Made by a program: the position numbers and the translations under genes
The notes under the pieces: model-generated
Database searches by the model: none
Seen by the model: only the letters and a program-made list of their open reading frames with translations
Told to the model about the DNA's origin: nothing
Assembly (NCBI RefSeq): GCF_024679245.1
Contig: NC_090179.1
Location: 10,575,327-10,639,326, forward strand
Reading direction: 5' to 3'
Length of the DNA stretch: 64,000 bases
From: Pseudorasbora parva
Lineage: Eukaryota > Chordata > Actinopteri > Cypriniformes > Gobionidae
In this document: in pieces, positions 40,013 through 50,760 of the stretch
Numbering within the stretch: position 1 is the first letter of the stretch
Layout: each line of letters begins with the position of its first letter

Positions 40013-40413
40013 AGGAACTGTATGTAAGAAATGTATTTCATTTAATCACAAAATGGCCCTGATATGTCACTAGACTTTAAGATATCATATTATTTTCAAA
40101 TACTTATATCACTGACAACAGTCGTCCGGCCAGGATATTGTCATTTAAAAGTTGTTGTCTCAGCCCTCAACTGATGTTGATGTTGACATGTTGTGTTTCA
40201 GCCTGAAGCTCCGCCCTCCACCTATCGACCAATCACAAAGTCAGTAGTGTTTGGGCATCCAGGTTGCCAGATTTGCTCTAGTTCACACAGCTGCAGATCT
40301 ACAAACGCTCCTGCAGATCCTGCAGCCAATCTGGCAACCTCGAGTCAGGGGGAGGGGGAGAGGGGATAGTGATAGCAGTAACAGTTTTGGACAAAATCTT
40401 ACATAAACTTCCT
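40013..40413. mobile_element. TTAA-flanked TIR element
   Basis: TTAA lies at 40009-40012 (shared with the element to its left) and 40414-40417. The 17-bp ends aggaactgtatgtaaga and tcttacataaacttcct pair with three mismatches. The body is non-coding and contains a caggttgccagatttgctct segment that recurs, partly inverted, near 40330. Confidence 0.75.
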
Positions 40414-40419
40414 TTAAAT

Positions 40420-40980
40420 GACTCAAAAACTACTGCGTTGTTGACTTTAGAGTAGGATTTTGTTGGTCAATGGTGCATCCGTTTTCATTTGCCTCAAAAG
40501 ATTAACACGCCAACAACGGACACACCTCATTTTCAGACCAGCGAAATGATTCATTTCAAATGAAATGACCAGCCATGGGCGAACAGATGGGTGCGAGGTC
40601 ATTTGCTATTTAAAATGCAAAGCAATAATCAGGTTTCCGTTTTTAAGTTGTGTAAAAGTAAAAAAAAAATTCCACAATTCTGTATTCCTTAAAATTAGGC
40701 ATTTTTGTCAACTTTCTGAGGTGAAATAACAGTTGGTCTTTCAAGGGCTGCTGGCATCCCACACGCCCAAAAAGGAGCATCCGATCACGGACTGCTCAGA
40801 ATGGTCGCTTTAGTAGCAGTATCCGGTATGATCCTTATCTCAATAAATCCCTTGCCTTAGTTATATTCATAATGTTGTAAGCCTTGTTCATTTTTGTAAT
40901 GCTTAGGAATAACTGTAAAGATCCAAATCCAATCTGAATCCAAACAAATAATCAGATCCTTTTCTAATAATGCTCTTATT
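40420..40980. other. No gene seen
   Basis: Short spacer between TTAA elements. 40440-40620 has phrases seen in the 37.5-40 kb element (atttgcctcaaaag, aacacgccaac), so it is probably another decayed arm. Confidence 0.4.
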
Positions 40981-41258
40981 TTAAAGGGGGGGGTGAAACA
41001 CTCAGTTTCAGTCAGTGTCATGTCAATCTTGAGTACCTATAGAGTAGCATTGCATCCTGCATAGCTCCGAAAAGTCTTTATTTTTTTAATAATTATATAA
41101 GAAAGATGCGCTGTTCCGAGTCTTTCCGAAAAAAGCCGAGCGGGTGGGGGCGTATCGTGTGAGCGGAGCTAAATAGTGACGTGTGCGCCGCCGTGTTGAG
41201 TGCGTCGTAAAGCTGTGTCATCCCTAACAGCGGGAAAAACTTTATTCAAACTAAAAAT

Positions 41259-41368
41259 ATGGCTTTTAATCAGATACAGCCATACATCTATGATCCGGAA
41301 TCAGACCCAGAGGCTGCAGTTGAACAGGAGCAGCAGCAAAAACGACTAGAGCAGGACGTCTCTATGTG
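41259..41368 (+). CDS. First exon of a transposon-borne ORF (acidic leader)
   Basis: An ATG at 41259 opens 36 codons with an acidic, Gln-rich composition (PESDPEAAVEQEQQQ ... LEQDVSM), and the exon ends two bases into a Trp codon at the donor GTACAAG (41369). The frame stays open for about 97 further codons, but that part looks intronic. From memory, many predicted fish proteins begin this way and continue into a cysteine-rich domain like the P2X7 C-terminal ballast domain; no such domain is in this window. If that recollection is right, the exon is the 5' end of a second element-encoded gene. Its start codon and donor are intact, unlike copy 1 at 1570-1665. It lacks all downstream exons, so no complete protein is encoded here. 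Confidence 0.5.
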
Positions 41369-41797
41369 GTACAAGTTATACACTAACTATATAATATGCT
41401 TAGCGGCTTGTGTTATTTACATATTTATACTCAAATTATATCGTCGTATTTTTGTCTTTGAAGGTGTACATGTGGGAAGTGCAGTTGTGCACGTGTGTGT
41501 GTGTGTGTTTACGCGTGGTTTGTGTAGACAACACGGAATAGTAGCGCATTTGAATGAAGAAGCGCGCTTATTTAGTTCAACATATTTCCCCACTCTTTGT
41601 GTATTGTTGAGTGCTTTTACAATACACAAACATAAAGTTACACATATAGTGGCCAGCTAAACAAATGTACACGCACTACACATCGCATGCTCCATTGATC
41701 AATTTCTATATATAGTAATATATATAGTAACTATACGTGATCATGTTTGGGCTACTTGATGAGCATAGACACAGACATTTGAAGCAGTCTAACTCAC

Positions 41798-42067
41798 CGC
41801 CCGCGGTTCTAACGTTGGGACTGCTCCATCCTTCAGCATTAGGCGATTGGAAAATCCGGCGTCGAGCTGGGCCTTGTTTATGAAACAGTCGGCACCGAAA
41901 TGCAGCGAACAGATATAAACATTCGCGCAACTCAGTTGCTGATCCGGAAAAGCAAATTCCATCCACTGTTGCCTTAACGCGGGGTTTTGGGGGAATCTGT
42001 GCAGGACTGTCTTGGTCTGGCAACCAAAAACGCACTTTTTGATGTCATTGTTAATTGTGCACATCAC
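41798..42067 (-). CDS. THAP-domain first exon of Kolobok-like element
   Basis: The exon starts at the ATG at 42067 and ends at a donor GTGAGTTAG (from 41797). It encodes about 90 residues forming a nearly complete THAP finger: Cys-x3-Cys (CVFGC), a LHRFP segment, QQWMEF, then CSLHF supplying the Cys-x2-His pair, and AVPTL, the equivalent of the AVPTIF box that closes the domain. THAP fingers bind specific DNA and in Kolobok and P-type transposases recognise the transposon ends. No catalytic region follows in this deleted copy. The frame is intact and the start context unremarkable. Read past the donor, it would stop within three codons. Host THAP genes share this exon layout, but TTAA duplications and the sister copy make transposon origin clear. 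Confidence 0.75.
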
Positions 42068-42401
42068 CTGTGCAGCGCAGCCTACGAGCCAGCGCTTTGA
42101 TGGGCGTAGCCTGTTGCTTTCGCTCTCTCCCTCTCTCTCTCTCTCACGCTCTTCCGGTAGAATTGTCCGTAAGGCCCATACAAGGAAATTCCGCCCCCAT
42201 TAACGTCAAAGGGGACGCATGATCGCAAAAAACTTGACGAAACTTATGACTAACCGGAAGTAGTATTTTTGACAAAGATATACTCCCATCAAACGTCTAC
42301 CTTAACTTTTGAAACTTTGTCCATGTTTAGTATGGGATTCCATGTCTTTAACAGTGTAAAAAGATCAGTATGCATGAAACAGCATTTCACCCCCCCTTTA
42401 A

Positions 42402-43518
42402 GAATTGTAACCTACTGTATATATATTTGCACAAATCCCACCTTAGATGGATCTAAATCGGTTTGCGTTTTCTTAATGAAGCAAATAAACTTGTACTCGC
42501 TATATTTAATTCTCACCTTAAATTTTTAATGTAGTGCACATTTCCTTTAGCTTTAATGCAGAATTATTGTAGTAGTTATCTTGTTAATACACATATGTAA
42601 AGGACACCTGAGACAAAAGACTGGAGAGGTCTTGTAGAGGCAGAGCTTTTCCTCGTTTTGCTGTTGCCACGGGTTTGGCGCGCAAATGTTTGTAAAGATG
42701 AGACGATATGGTCTCAAAAGAATACACAATGCATCGGCAGCTTTGGATATCACCGTTCGTTGTTGATTCTCCAGTTTGCATGTTTGTTTCCACATCCACA
42801 GTCATATGAAATGTTTGCTGTACAACCCCGAGCAATAAGTCACCATTACACACAGCAATAGATACCGCCAATATTAAACTGTAAATATTAAATATTAAAG
42901 CTGCGATTCATGGCAGTCGTGCGACGCCCCTGGGTAGCTGCTCTAATCCTGCAGTTTAAGTCATATTTGTTTTTAGCAGATTCTCTGTCTCTAAATGGTG
43001 CTGCTAAATGACTCTTTGATGGCCGTGTTTAATTCATGGCAGCCCTGCACAAACAGAGATCGCGCAGAGCGCTGCTATGAAAGATTAAACAGTGCTAATT
43101 TTGTTTGATAATCACACATAACTGTGCTTCCGTCCCAGCGTGCCGTGCCTGGCGGTCAGGAGGACAGGGCTTTCGGGTATGAGATCTGCTCCAGACATGT
43201 TCATCTCAGCTGTCTGCACCATTCTTTCTGAATATGCGCTCTGGTGGGATTTGCATAAGTACATGCAGAGAGGACACAGTCACTGTTAAAAGCACAGTTA
43301 GATCAAACCAAATAGCTGGAGGCAAGATTGTAATTAGATCAGCCTGAGGCAGTTAAGAACTTCTTCATGAAAACATGCGGCCAAAGTCATTTTCCATTCT
43401 TTTATGGGAATAGAAATAAGCCTAAGTGAGGGTTTGGAAGAAATATCTTAAAGGCGAAGTGTGTCATTTCTGTGCAATTAGCAACACCACAAATAATTGT
43501 TATGAAATAAATACTAAC
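42402..43518. other. Single-copy DNA; candidate conserved segment 42950-43400
   Basis: No gene found. 42950-43400 is balanced in composition, with paired ttaaac and aattaga cores and no transposon hallmarks. Confidence 0.35.
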
Positions 43519-43612
43519 TAAGGGTGTACTCACACTAGGCACGGTTGCCATGAACCGGGCCCGAGTACGATTGTCCCCCCTCCCCACTCCCCCGCTGGCC
43601 TGCACTCACATA

Positions 43613-44260
43613 GGGTTTCAGCATTCGTGCCGGAGCACGCTTACGTCATTATGATGCGACGGTTTCGGGTTTCAGCATTCGTGCCGGAGCACGCTTACGT
43701 CATTATGATGCGACGGTTACGGGTTTCAGCATTCGTGCCGGAGCACGCTTACGTCATTATGATGCGACGGTTTCGGGTTTCAGCATTCGTGCCGGAGCAC
43801 GCTTACGTCATTATGATGCGACGGTTTCGGGTTTCAGCATTCGTGCCGGAGCACGCTTACGTCATTATGATGCGACGGTTTCGGGTTTCAGCATTCGTGC
43901 CGGAGCACGCTTACGTCATTATGATGCGACGGTTTCGGGTTTCAGCATTCGTGCCGGAGCACGCTTACGTCATTATGATGCGACGGTTTCGGGTTTCAGC
44001 ATTCGTGCCGGAGCACGCTTACGTCATTATGATGCGACGGTTTTGGGTTTCAGCATTCGTGCCGGAGCACGCTTACGTCATTATGATGCGACGGTTTCGG
44101 GTTTCAGCATTCGTGCCGGAGCACGCTTACGTCATTATGATGCGACGGTTTCGGGTTTCAGCATTCGTGCCGGAGCACGCTTACGTCATTATGATGCGAC
44201 GGTTTTGGGTTTCAGCATTCGTGCCGGAGCACGCTTACGTCATTATGCTGCGACGGTTTC
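43613..44260. repeat. 54-bp minisatellite, 12 copies, CpG-rich
   Basis: Exactly twelve 54-bp units, nearly identical (isolated changes ttac/tttt near the end of units, atgatg to atgctg in the last). Each unit has seven CpGs and one ttacgtcat motif. Because 54 is divisible by three and the unit lacks stops in several frames, long open frames (43627-44637 and 44043-44267) result. I treat them as by-products. Confidence 0.97.
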
Positions 44261-44295
44261 GGGATAAACAGGAAGAGCGGCGCTCTCTGAACACA

Positions 44296-44637
44296 ATGGA
44301 GTCCATCGCTCTGTTTTCTTTGTGGATAATTTTGTGTCGTTTGGTCCACGGTGGTCCACAGCCCTCTCACAGCCTGTTGTTAAACAGATGTGTCGCCTTA
44401 GTGGCGCGAAAATGTTCACGTAATCGTGCTGCTCGTATTATGAGGTTTGCAAGGTACCAGCTGAAGTGCAGCAAGGACTTTGCAGCTTTGATTACGGACT
44501 CCAGCACGGTTAGCGCTCACACTGCATGCGAACCGCGCCCGAGTCCAACTGAACCGTGCTCTGGCCCACCTCTTCCAAGCGGGCCAGGGCCGGCTAATCG
44601 AGCCGAGCCCGGGCACGGTTCGGAGCACTCACACTAG
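44296..44637 (+). CDS. Possible N-terminal exon of a Harbinger ORF (doubtful)
   Basis: Downstream of the minisatellite, an ATG at 44296 opens 113 codons. The start is hydrophobic (ALFSLWIILCRLV), followed by a Lys/Arg-rich stretch to about residue 65, and then a Pro-rich tail that is merely the translated inverted-repeat region. The basic stretch could be the start of a transposon-encoded protein, but no Harbinger nuclease or Myb-like motif is visible. A chance frame in a CpG-rich element is equally possible. Confidence 0.2.
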   Translation: MESIALFSLWIILCRLVHGGPQPSHSLLLNRCVALVARKCSRNRAARIMRFARYQLKCSKDFAALITDSSTVSAHTACEPRPSPTEPCSGPPLPSGPGPANRAEPGHGSEHSH

Positions 44638-44984
44638 TCAAACGAACCGCGCTTTGGTAGTCAAACGCACTCGGGCACGGTTCAAACTAGCTAGTGTGAG
44701 TACACCCTAAGTTGTGGAGCACCTCTCCTAAATAAGCTGTACAATTTTATAATGTTAATAATAAGTTAATTACTTATAGTTAGGAGTCCTGAAATAATAA
44801 CAATAATAATAATCCTCATTATTGTTATACTTATAATTATGATATATTATTATTAAAGTAATTCAATATATTGGAATAAGTGAAAGTAAGTCAATGCCAG
44901 ATATTTATCTTAAAGTCACCATGAAATAAAAAAAATATTCTTCTTTTTTTATGGGATATTGCAAAATTGCAGTAGCACAATTAC

Positions 44985-45292
44985 TATTGATCGGACCACT
45001 CAGGCCAGCCTTCACTCCCCTCGTGCATCAATGAGCCTTGGCCGCACATGACCCTGTCGCCGGTTCACCCCTGTTCCTTCCTTGGAGCACTTTTGACAGA
45101 AACTGACCACATCACAATTTGGCCCTTGTCAAACTCACTCAAATCCTTACGCTTGCCCATTTTTCCTGCTTCTAACACATCAACTTTGTTCACTTGCTGC
45201 CTAATATCCTAATACCCACTAACAGGTGCCGTGATGAAGAGATAATCAGTGTTATGCTTATAATGTAATAATGTTATGCCTGATCGGTTTAT
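44985..45292 (-). mobile_element. Tc1-like fragment, second family (N-terminal transposase)
   Basis: The right edge has atgttatgcctgatcggttt, a terminal motif I recall from a widespread vertebrate Tc1-type element. Reading leftward, an ATG near 45160 opens with MGKRKDLSEFDKGQIV-type residues (helix-turn-helix region). The middle then jumps to a later part of the DNA-binding region (KECSKE / RRQGH-like, out of frame), so there is an internal deletion. The catalytic part is absent. It is a different family from the 8.4- and 26-kb copies. Confidence 0.55.
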
Positions 45293-47892
45293 GTCACTTT
45301 ATAGGGAAGAATTACTATCGCAATAGTGAGTCCATTTAATGTCCATTTAATGATGACTTCCATATTAGAAAACCACACACTGTAAAACCTCTGGTAACCT
45401 CAATCTGTCCCCCTAAATATTTCCCTGAATTAACGCAAACGAATACACAAATTTCTTATTTTGGTATAATTATAGTAACAGTAATAACAAACTTAATAAA
45501 AAATTATAAAGCTACATAGTACAAAATGCTTTACAAAAGTAAAACAGACAAAGAGCTTTACAAAATATACAATCAGGCAAACGTAATAAAACAATACTAC
45601 ATAAAATTTAATTATTTAATTTTGATGTTAGAATTTTACGTGGAAAAAAGGCCACAATGGCAGATCATTGATAACTTCTCATACACATGGTGTGCACTTG
45701 AAAAGCCTTTCAATCTATATTGTTTTTTCCTTTTTACAATGTTGCAAAGCTGACCATTTTGACCTGTCTTCTTGACCTTATCTTCTTGAATGAGGAAAGA
45801 AAGACATCTCTGAAATGGGTTGTTATATTTAAAATGACCAATAAAATCAAATGCAGTAATAGCAGCATAGATTTAGTTTATTTAGCTCAAATATATTCAC
45901 TATATTTTCAGGCTGATCCAGCAAATGTGCTCTTAAGAGTAAATAAACCACCATTACTTCTATAAAAAGGCAACTGGCTCTTTTAAATGACAAACCGGAC
46001 TTCTGTTCACTCAGCTGCCATAATGAGCATTTGATTTCTTCATTTGATTTATTTTTTCTTCTTCTTATGTGAGTGGTCCCTCTCCTCTCCCCATGCATAT
46101 ACTGTAATGTTGACACTTTTCAACCTATAAATGGTTTGTTGTCTATGCACATTAAATCAGGATACAAAAAAGTAGGCTACTCGCTTCACATTTAATGGAG
46201 ATGCTGATGAGATCTGGATCAAGTGAGCTGTAGTTTCAGCCAAATGAAGAAATATTAACCTGCACAGCTAGCAAGATGGAGTCCAAGTACACAGAGATAG
46301 ATAGATTTCCTCTGTGTGCTCTCACGTCAGCTTGATTCTGATTTGGTGAGGTAATCGCATAGAAATTAACGCAGATTGCGCATAATTGATCCTGCTGGCT
46401 GTAATTAAGCACTAACAAGCTACATTGCAGAGGAAGTGCACACTGCCAATAACACTGTGCCTCAATAAAACATGATAGTGGTTGCAGATATTGTGTGTGC
46501 ACGTGTGTGTGTGTGTGTGTATGTGTGTGTGTGTGTGTGTATGTTTGAGTGGTAGAGAGACTGAGAGATGAAAGAAGAGAATAAACATATGCAGTAGGGA
46601 ATGGCTGGAGTATTGTGTCTGTTTCATGCAGGGAAGAGGGGTTGCGGACAGTTTCAGAGTCTTTCATCTTGAACCACATGCTCTGGGGGAGCGCGGAGCA
46701 TTGTGAATTTTATGTGAAGTATTTCAAAGGCCTAGTACCACTGCGGTTGATACTTGTCAATTTCAGTGTCTGTGCTGTTCTGAATAGTGAGGAATGGCGA
46801 CTAATTATTACTCCGTCAGATTTGTTTCTCAGTCTCAGCACGTTTTTCCTAATCCATCAGTCCAGATGAGATTTCACAAGGTTACCGGATGAACTGGGTT
46901 ATTATAGTTAATAAAATGCTTAAACTAAAACCAAAAAACTTTTGTTACTTGAAAGAAAATGTTAAAAACGTATTTATTTCCAGCTTTTGCCAGGGAGAAC
47001 ATTTCTCACTTTATTTCTATCGTCGACTTTAGACATTCAACCAACTATAACGGCACTGTTAAAAATGCAGTACGTATATTTATGGAAGTATATAATGGAA
47101 GTATATTCCAGGTTAATATCCGCATGACTTTCACAGTAATTCCACAGTAGGACGTCTCTTGTCTCTAACTGCACTCTTAAAATATCAGACTGTATTTCTA
47201 CAGGGCATATGAACTATGATGAAGATACCCAGCATGCAGTGCGGCAGGAAAAGATTGAGCTGTGGAGTTTCTTGATTCTTGTTGGTTTGATCTGTGCTGC
47301 TGAACTTATTTATGGTTCACTTTTAGCAGTTTGTGTTGTTTTGTAATCCTCCTGAATTTATCTTTACCTTTACTATTATTATAATAAATAAATTGTGTTA
47401 TACCATGGTCTGTTTAAATAAGTAAAACCGTTTAATGCACAGGTAGTTCCAGTCAGTTTGATTACAGTTCGAAATTAATCCGCCACTATAAACACTGGTA
47501 ACCATGTTTTTTAAATTTAATTTAACTCATGCGGTTCACTCAGGTTCTTCGGTTCTTCGCCTCTACACCGTGCATTAAAATCATTTAATGCATGGCTAGC
47601 CGTGGATTATCCCTTACTTAAGTGTCTCCATTGTTGTGTTTTGAATTTGGAGGATTGATGTATGTGCATCATTAGGTGATGGAAGTAAATATCTTGTGTT
47701 GTAAAATAAATCTCAGCAGCTGATTTACTATTGTGAAATATCCATATGCATTTTATATTCTAGCTTGTCACTGTTTTAACAAATGTTTTCATTTATTGGC
47801 TAGATCAGAAATTTGAATATGAATATACAAGGTCCAAGATCCCAAGCTAATGTGACATTGATCTCCATCATGGTGACTTCAAAACAATTTCA
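45293..47892. other. No gene seen; GT repeat
   Basis: AT-rich single-copy looking sequence with a GT run at about 46503-46541. Frames at 45526-45965 and 46236-46679 have no domains. Confidence 0.5.
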
Positions 47893-47900
47893 GTACTGAA

Positions 47901-49011
47901 TAGGGCTGAACGATATTCTGTTTTAACATCGACATCGCGATGTGTGCGTGTGCGATAGTCACATCGCTGGAACATGCGATGTGGAGCGTAGTAGCCCATG
48001 GTGTATTAAGAGAACGGTAGCACACAGTAAACACGAGTTTGTTGCTGGAGTGACATGCACGTTCCTCATGCCTGCACAGTGATTGGTTCGCTGTGCCGCT
48101 GCTCACCGCAGCTCACGGCCAAACATTCACTGCTAAAATGCGCGACGAAGAGGATCCAAAGACGGAAAAAAAAGGTTTGCACCAGAAATCATCTTTTTGG
48201 GACTATTTTGGCTACATAAAGGAGGATGTTGAACAAAAGGTACTGCATGGTGTGTCTTGTGGCCACAAAACAAGAAAAAACCACCAATTTGTCTGATCAC
48301 TTAAAACGGCACCACAAAGGTCTTTTCGACGAATACAAAGCAGGGCTCGACATTAACGCTTGTCCGGGACATGTGGGGGTTTTGAAGGGACAAGTGAAAG
48401 AGAATTTTACTTGACTGACGGACAAGAGCCTAGCTGATTAAAACAAAAAATAACTAGCGAATCACCAAAATGCAAGAATGATTGTGCATTAATTTAGTGT
48501 AAGTGGCGATCGATAGGGGATAATATATAATGAACTGATGATAATAAGGTCGCGCTGTTGACGCTCGTGCAGCCTCTCGAGGAGAAATCACAACACTAGA
48601 GCGTTTTCCTGAATATCATCATGACTGAAAATGACACTGATTTCATATGACAGTTCCATAAACAACTAATTAACAATCACTTAGTCACTTACATTTTAGA
48701 TGCAATATTTAGTGTTTTTGTTCTATTTCAGCAGTGAAAATCAGCGTTCGCATGAATCGTTTGAATGAACGACTCAGTGACTCACTCATTAAGACGGTCA
48801 CCTGCTGCCACCTACTGGAGGTTTAGTTTCATGTTTGCACATACTTTCCAACATTTCTTTTTGTCACTTGTAATGAAGCTTGCTTATTAGTGAAATTATT
48901 AATTTCACGGAATGGTAATTATTGACTTTAGCCTGGATTGATGGCTCTCAATATCGCAATATATATCGTTGGGGGGAAAATGTAATTTTTTTCCAATATC
49001 GTGCAGCCCTA
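47901..49011 (+). mobile_element. hAT transposon relic with perfect 8-bp TSD
   Basis: Inverted ends TAGGGCTGaACGATATT (47901) and AATATCGTGCAGCCCTA (to 49011) differ at one base and are flanked by the perfect 8-bp duplication gtactgaa (47893-47900 and 49012-49019), the hAT signature. It is 1111 bp, contains a BED-finger exon but no RNase-H-like transposase core, so it is a deletion derivative. Confidence 0.92.
48138..48347 (+). pseudogene. BED zinc-finger exon of hAT transposase, frameshifted
   Basis: BED fingers are the N-terminal DNA-binding domain of many hAT transposases. An ATG at 48138 opens an acidic/lysine-rich start followed by the aromatic part (SSFWDYFGY) in one frame. The Cys-x2-Cys (CMVC) and the closing TTNLSDHLKRHHKG segment with its histidines are in the next frame, from about 48240. 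A one-step frameshift lies between them near 48235-48245, so the finger is broken. Downstream the sequence is non-coding. Confidence 0.8.
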
Positions 49012-49019
49012 GTACTGAA

Positions 49020-50705
49020 CAATATACTTTATTACAGTGGTTAAAGACAACTTTATCATGTGTAATAAAAGCAGTAAATCAAGATGTTAGCATAATTCTG
49101 CTGCTGATTAACAGTAATTTGTAAGAAAACTATAATATTTTAGACTATAATAATTTGTTGTAAAATAATACTCTTTAATCCTGTAAATTCCTTGCAATTT
49201 TCTACAGTGTAACATTGAGTGCTTACTGCAATCGGAATATTTACAAGACAAAATTTCATTAAACATTTTTAATATTACATATCCACTAAATTCAATTCTT
49301 CCACTTTAGATATAAATATAGAGCCTGACATAACTTTTATGTTGCTATGCAAAAAAATAAAAAAATAAAAAATATTTAAAAAAATACGCTTATGTGTTCA
49401 TTTCGCAGCTTTAATTGAATGTGCTTGCTTATTATGAATATCACTGCATTTCATTCAATCAAAATGAAAACTGACCGGATCAAACCTCTACAAACACTAT
49501 TGACTTTAAATGTTTGAGTCATGAAGAAGAAAATGTCACTGTATTATGAATCACAGGCCTGAAGTGTTAAATATTCATGGCGAATGCTGTGTGGAAATGA
49601 GCGATAAAAAGGTTTGGGATTCTGCCAAAGCAAATGGAAGAAGAAAAAAAGACCAATGGGAGCTCTGTATTAACAGCAGTGGTTTAATGGCGCGAATCTA
49701 ACGCAGGCCAATTAAAAGGCAGGCAGAGAGCATAGGGGTGGGCCTCCATTCATTTGAGGGGAAATTGAGGTTGAAATTAGGCATTGTGCGACCACATGGC
49801 CTGCACAGAGCCTGGACCAGTAGCAGCTTTCATTAACTCTTGGCCAAACCTTAGTACTAGCAAAGAGAGAAAATTGGTAAAATTGTGCAAATCCAGCAAC
49901 AAATTGCTTAGTTTTTGAGTCTTCTAGCTCAGTCTGGGTTGGGTTTCACTAGCCATTCCTAAATTCTTAAAAATGTAAAGTACATACTAGAGGCTTAGTA
50001 ACTAAAGCTCAATTTAATCTAACTCTACTTTATTACTTTATTACTTTATTCGGTTGCACCTTTTGTTGTTAAGGCAGAACATAACTGGTAGGTCATAAGC
50101 TCTCGTAAAAGCAATGCATAGTCGCATAAAAAAACGTTAACACGCCATAATCCAATAGCAACCTTTAAATTATGTGAACAGAAGTTGTGTTTAAACACAA
50201 CATTTTGTTTATCCTTGATTCTAACATCTTTTGCTTCATGTAACTAATGGTAAAAATATGTTTCCATTGAAATACAATACTATTTTATAATTAATATGAC
50301 ATTAGGTAATTTTAAAAACGTAAATAACTGATTGCAAATAACATTCAGAAACTGTATTTGAAATAAGGATCAATTAATACTTATACAATTAATTAATACA
50401 ATTAATAATTAAATGTGCAAAAACAAAGGGATATTTTAAATTATTTGTGTACGTAATCCCAGAATGAATTATGTCAAGCTTCATTCAAGATGGCAAATGG
50501 AGTGCAGACAATTTTGAGTGTAAAATATAAAGTAAATGCAAAATCATTGACTATTTCACCAAATATCTGTTTGTGGTCTGTAATGTGTTGTTAGCCTAGC
50601 AGTTTGCTAGCATTAAACTCCACTGGAATCAGCAGAAGGTCAATGGTGAGCTTTGAGTGAGGAGCGCTATTTGTGTGTTCATGAGGGACCTTAAATCAGT
50701 CACTT
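49020..50705. other. No gene seen
   Basis: AT-rich; no repeats with clear ends. 49550-49860 has balanced composition and could be conserved non-coding DNA. Confidence 0.45.
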
Positions 50706-50714
50706 CAATCAATT

Positions 50715-50760
<46 letters not shown>

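Larger units (their letters stand above)
40985..42397. mobile_element. Kolobok-like TTAA transposon, copy 2, two inward-facing first exons
   Basis: TTAA lies at 40981-40984 and 42398-42401. The G-rich inverted ends are AGGGGGGGGTGAAA and TTTCACCCCCCCT. The 1413-bp copy aligns with 1332-2520. A plus-strand exon begins 275 bp from the left end and a minus-strand THAP exon begins 330 bp from the right end; each ends at a good splice donor pointing inward. The central coding part is missing, so it is an internal-deletion derivative that kept both 5' gene ends. Confidence 0.8.
43522..44707. mobile_element. PIF/Harbinger-like TIR element with internal minisatellite
   Basis: Perfect 17-bp ends GGGTGTACTCACACTAG (43522-43538, complement 44691-44707) are flanked by the 3-bp duplication TAA (43519-43521, 44708-44710). 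A 3-bp TWA target and GG-starting ends are typical of PIF/Harbinger. Size 1186 bp, of which 648 bp is a 12-unit minisatellite. No transposase domain is recognisable. Confidence 0.8.

Noticed and set aside
43627..44637. 336-codon open frame with an 18-residue repeat
   Set aside because: It follows from a stop-free 54-bp unit (divisible by three) inside a Harbinger-like MITE. A second frame over the same units is also open, so openness carries no coding information.
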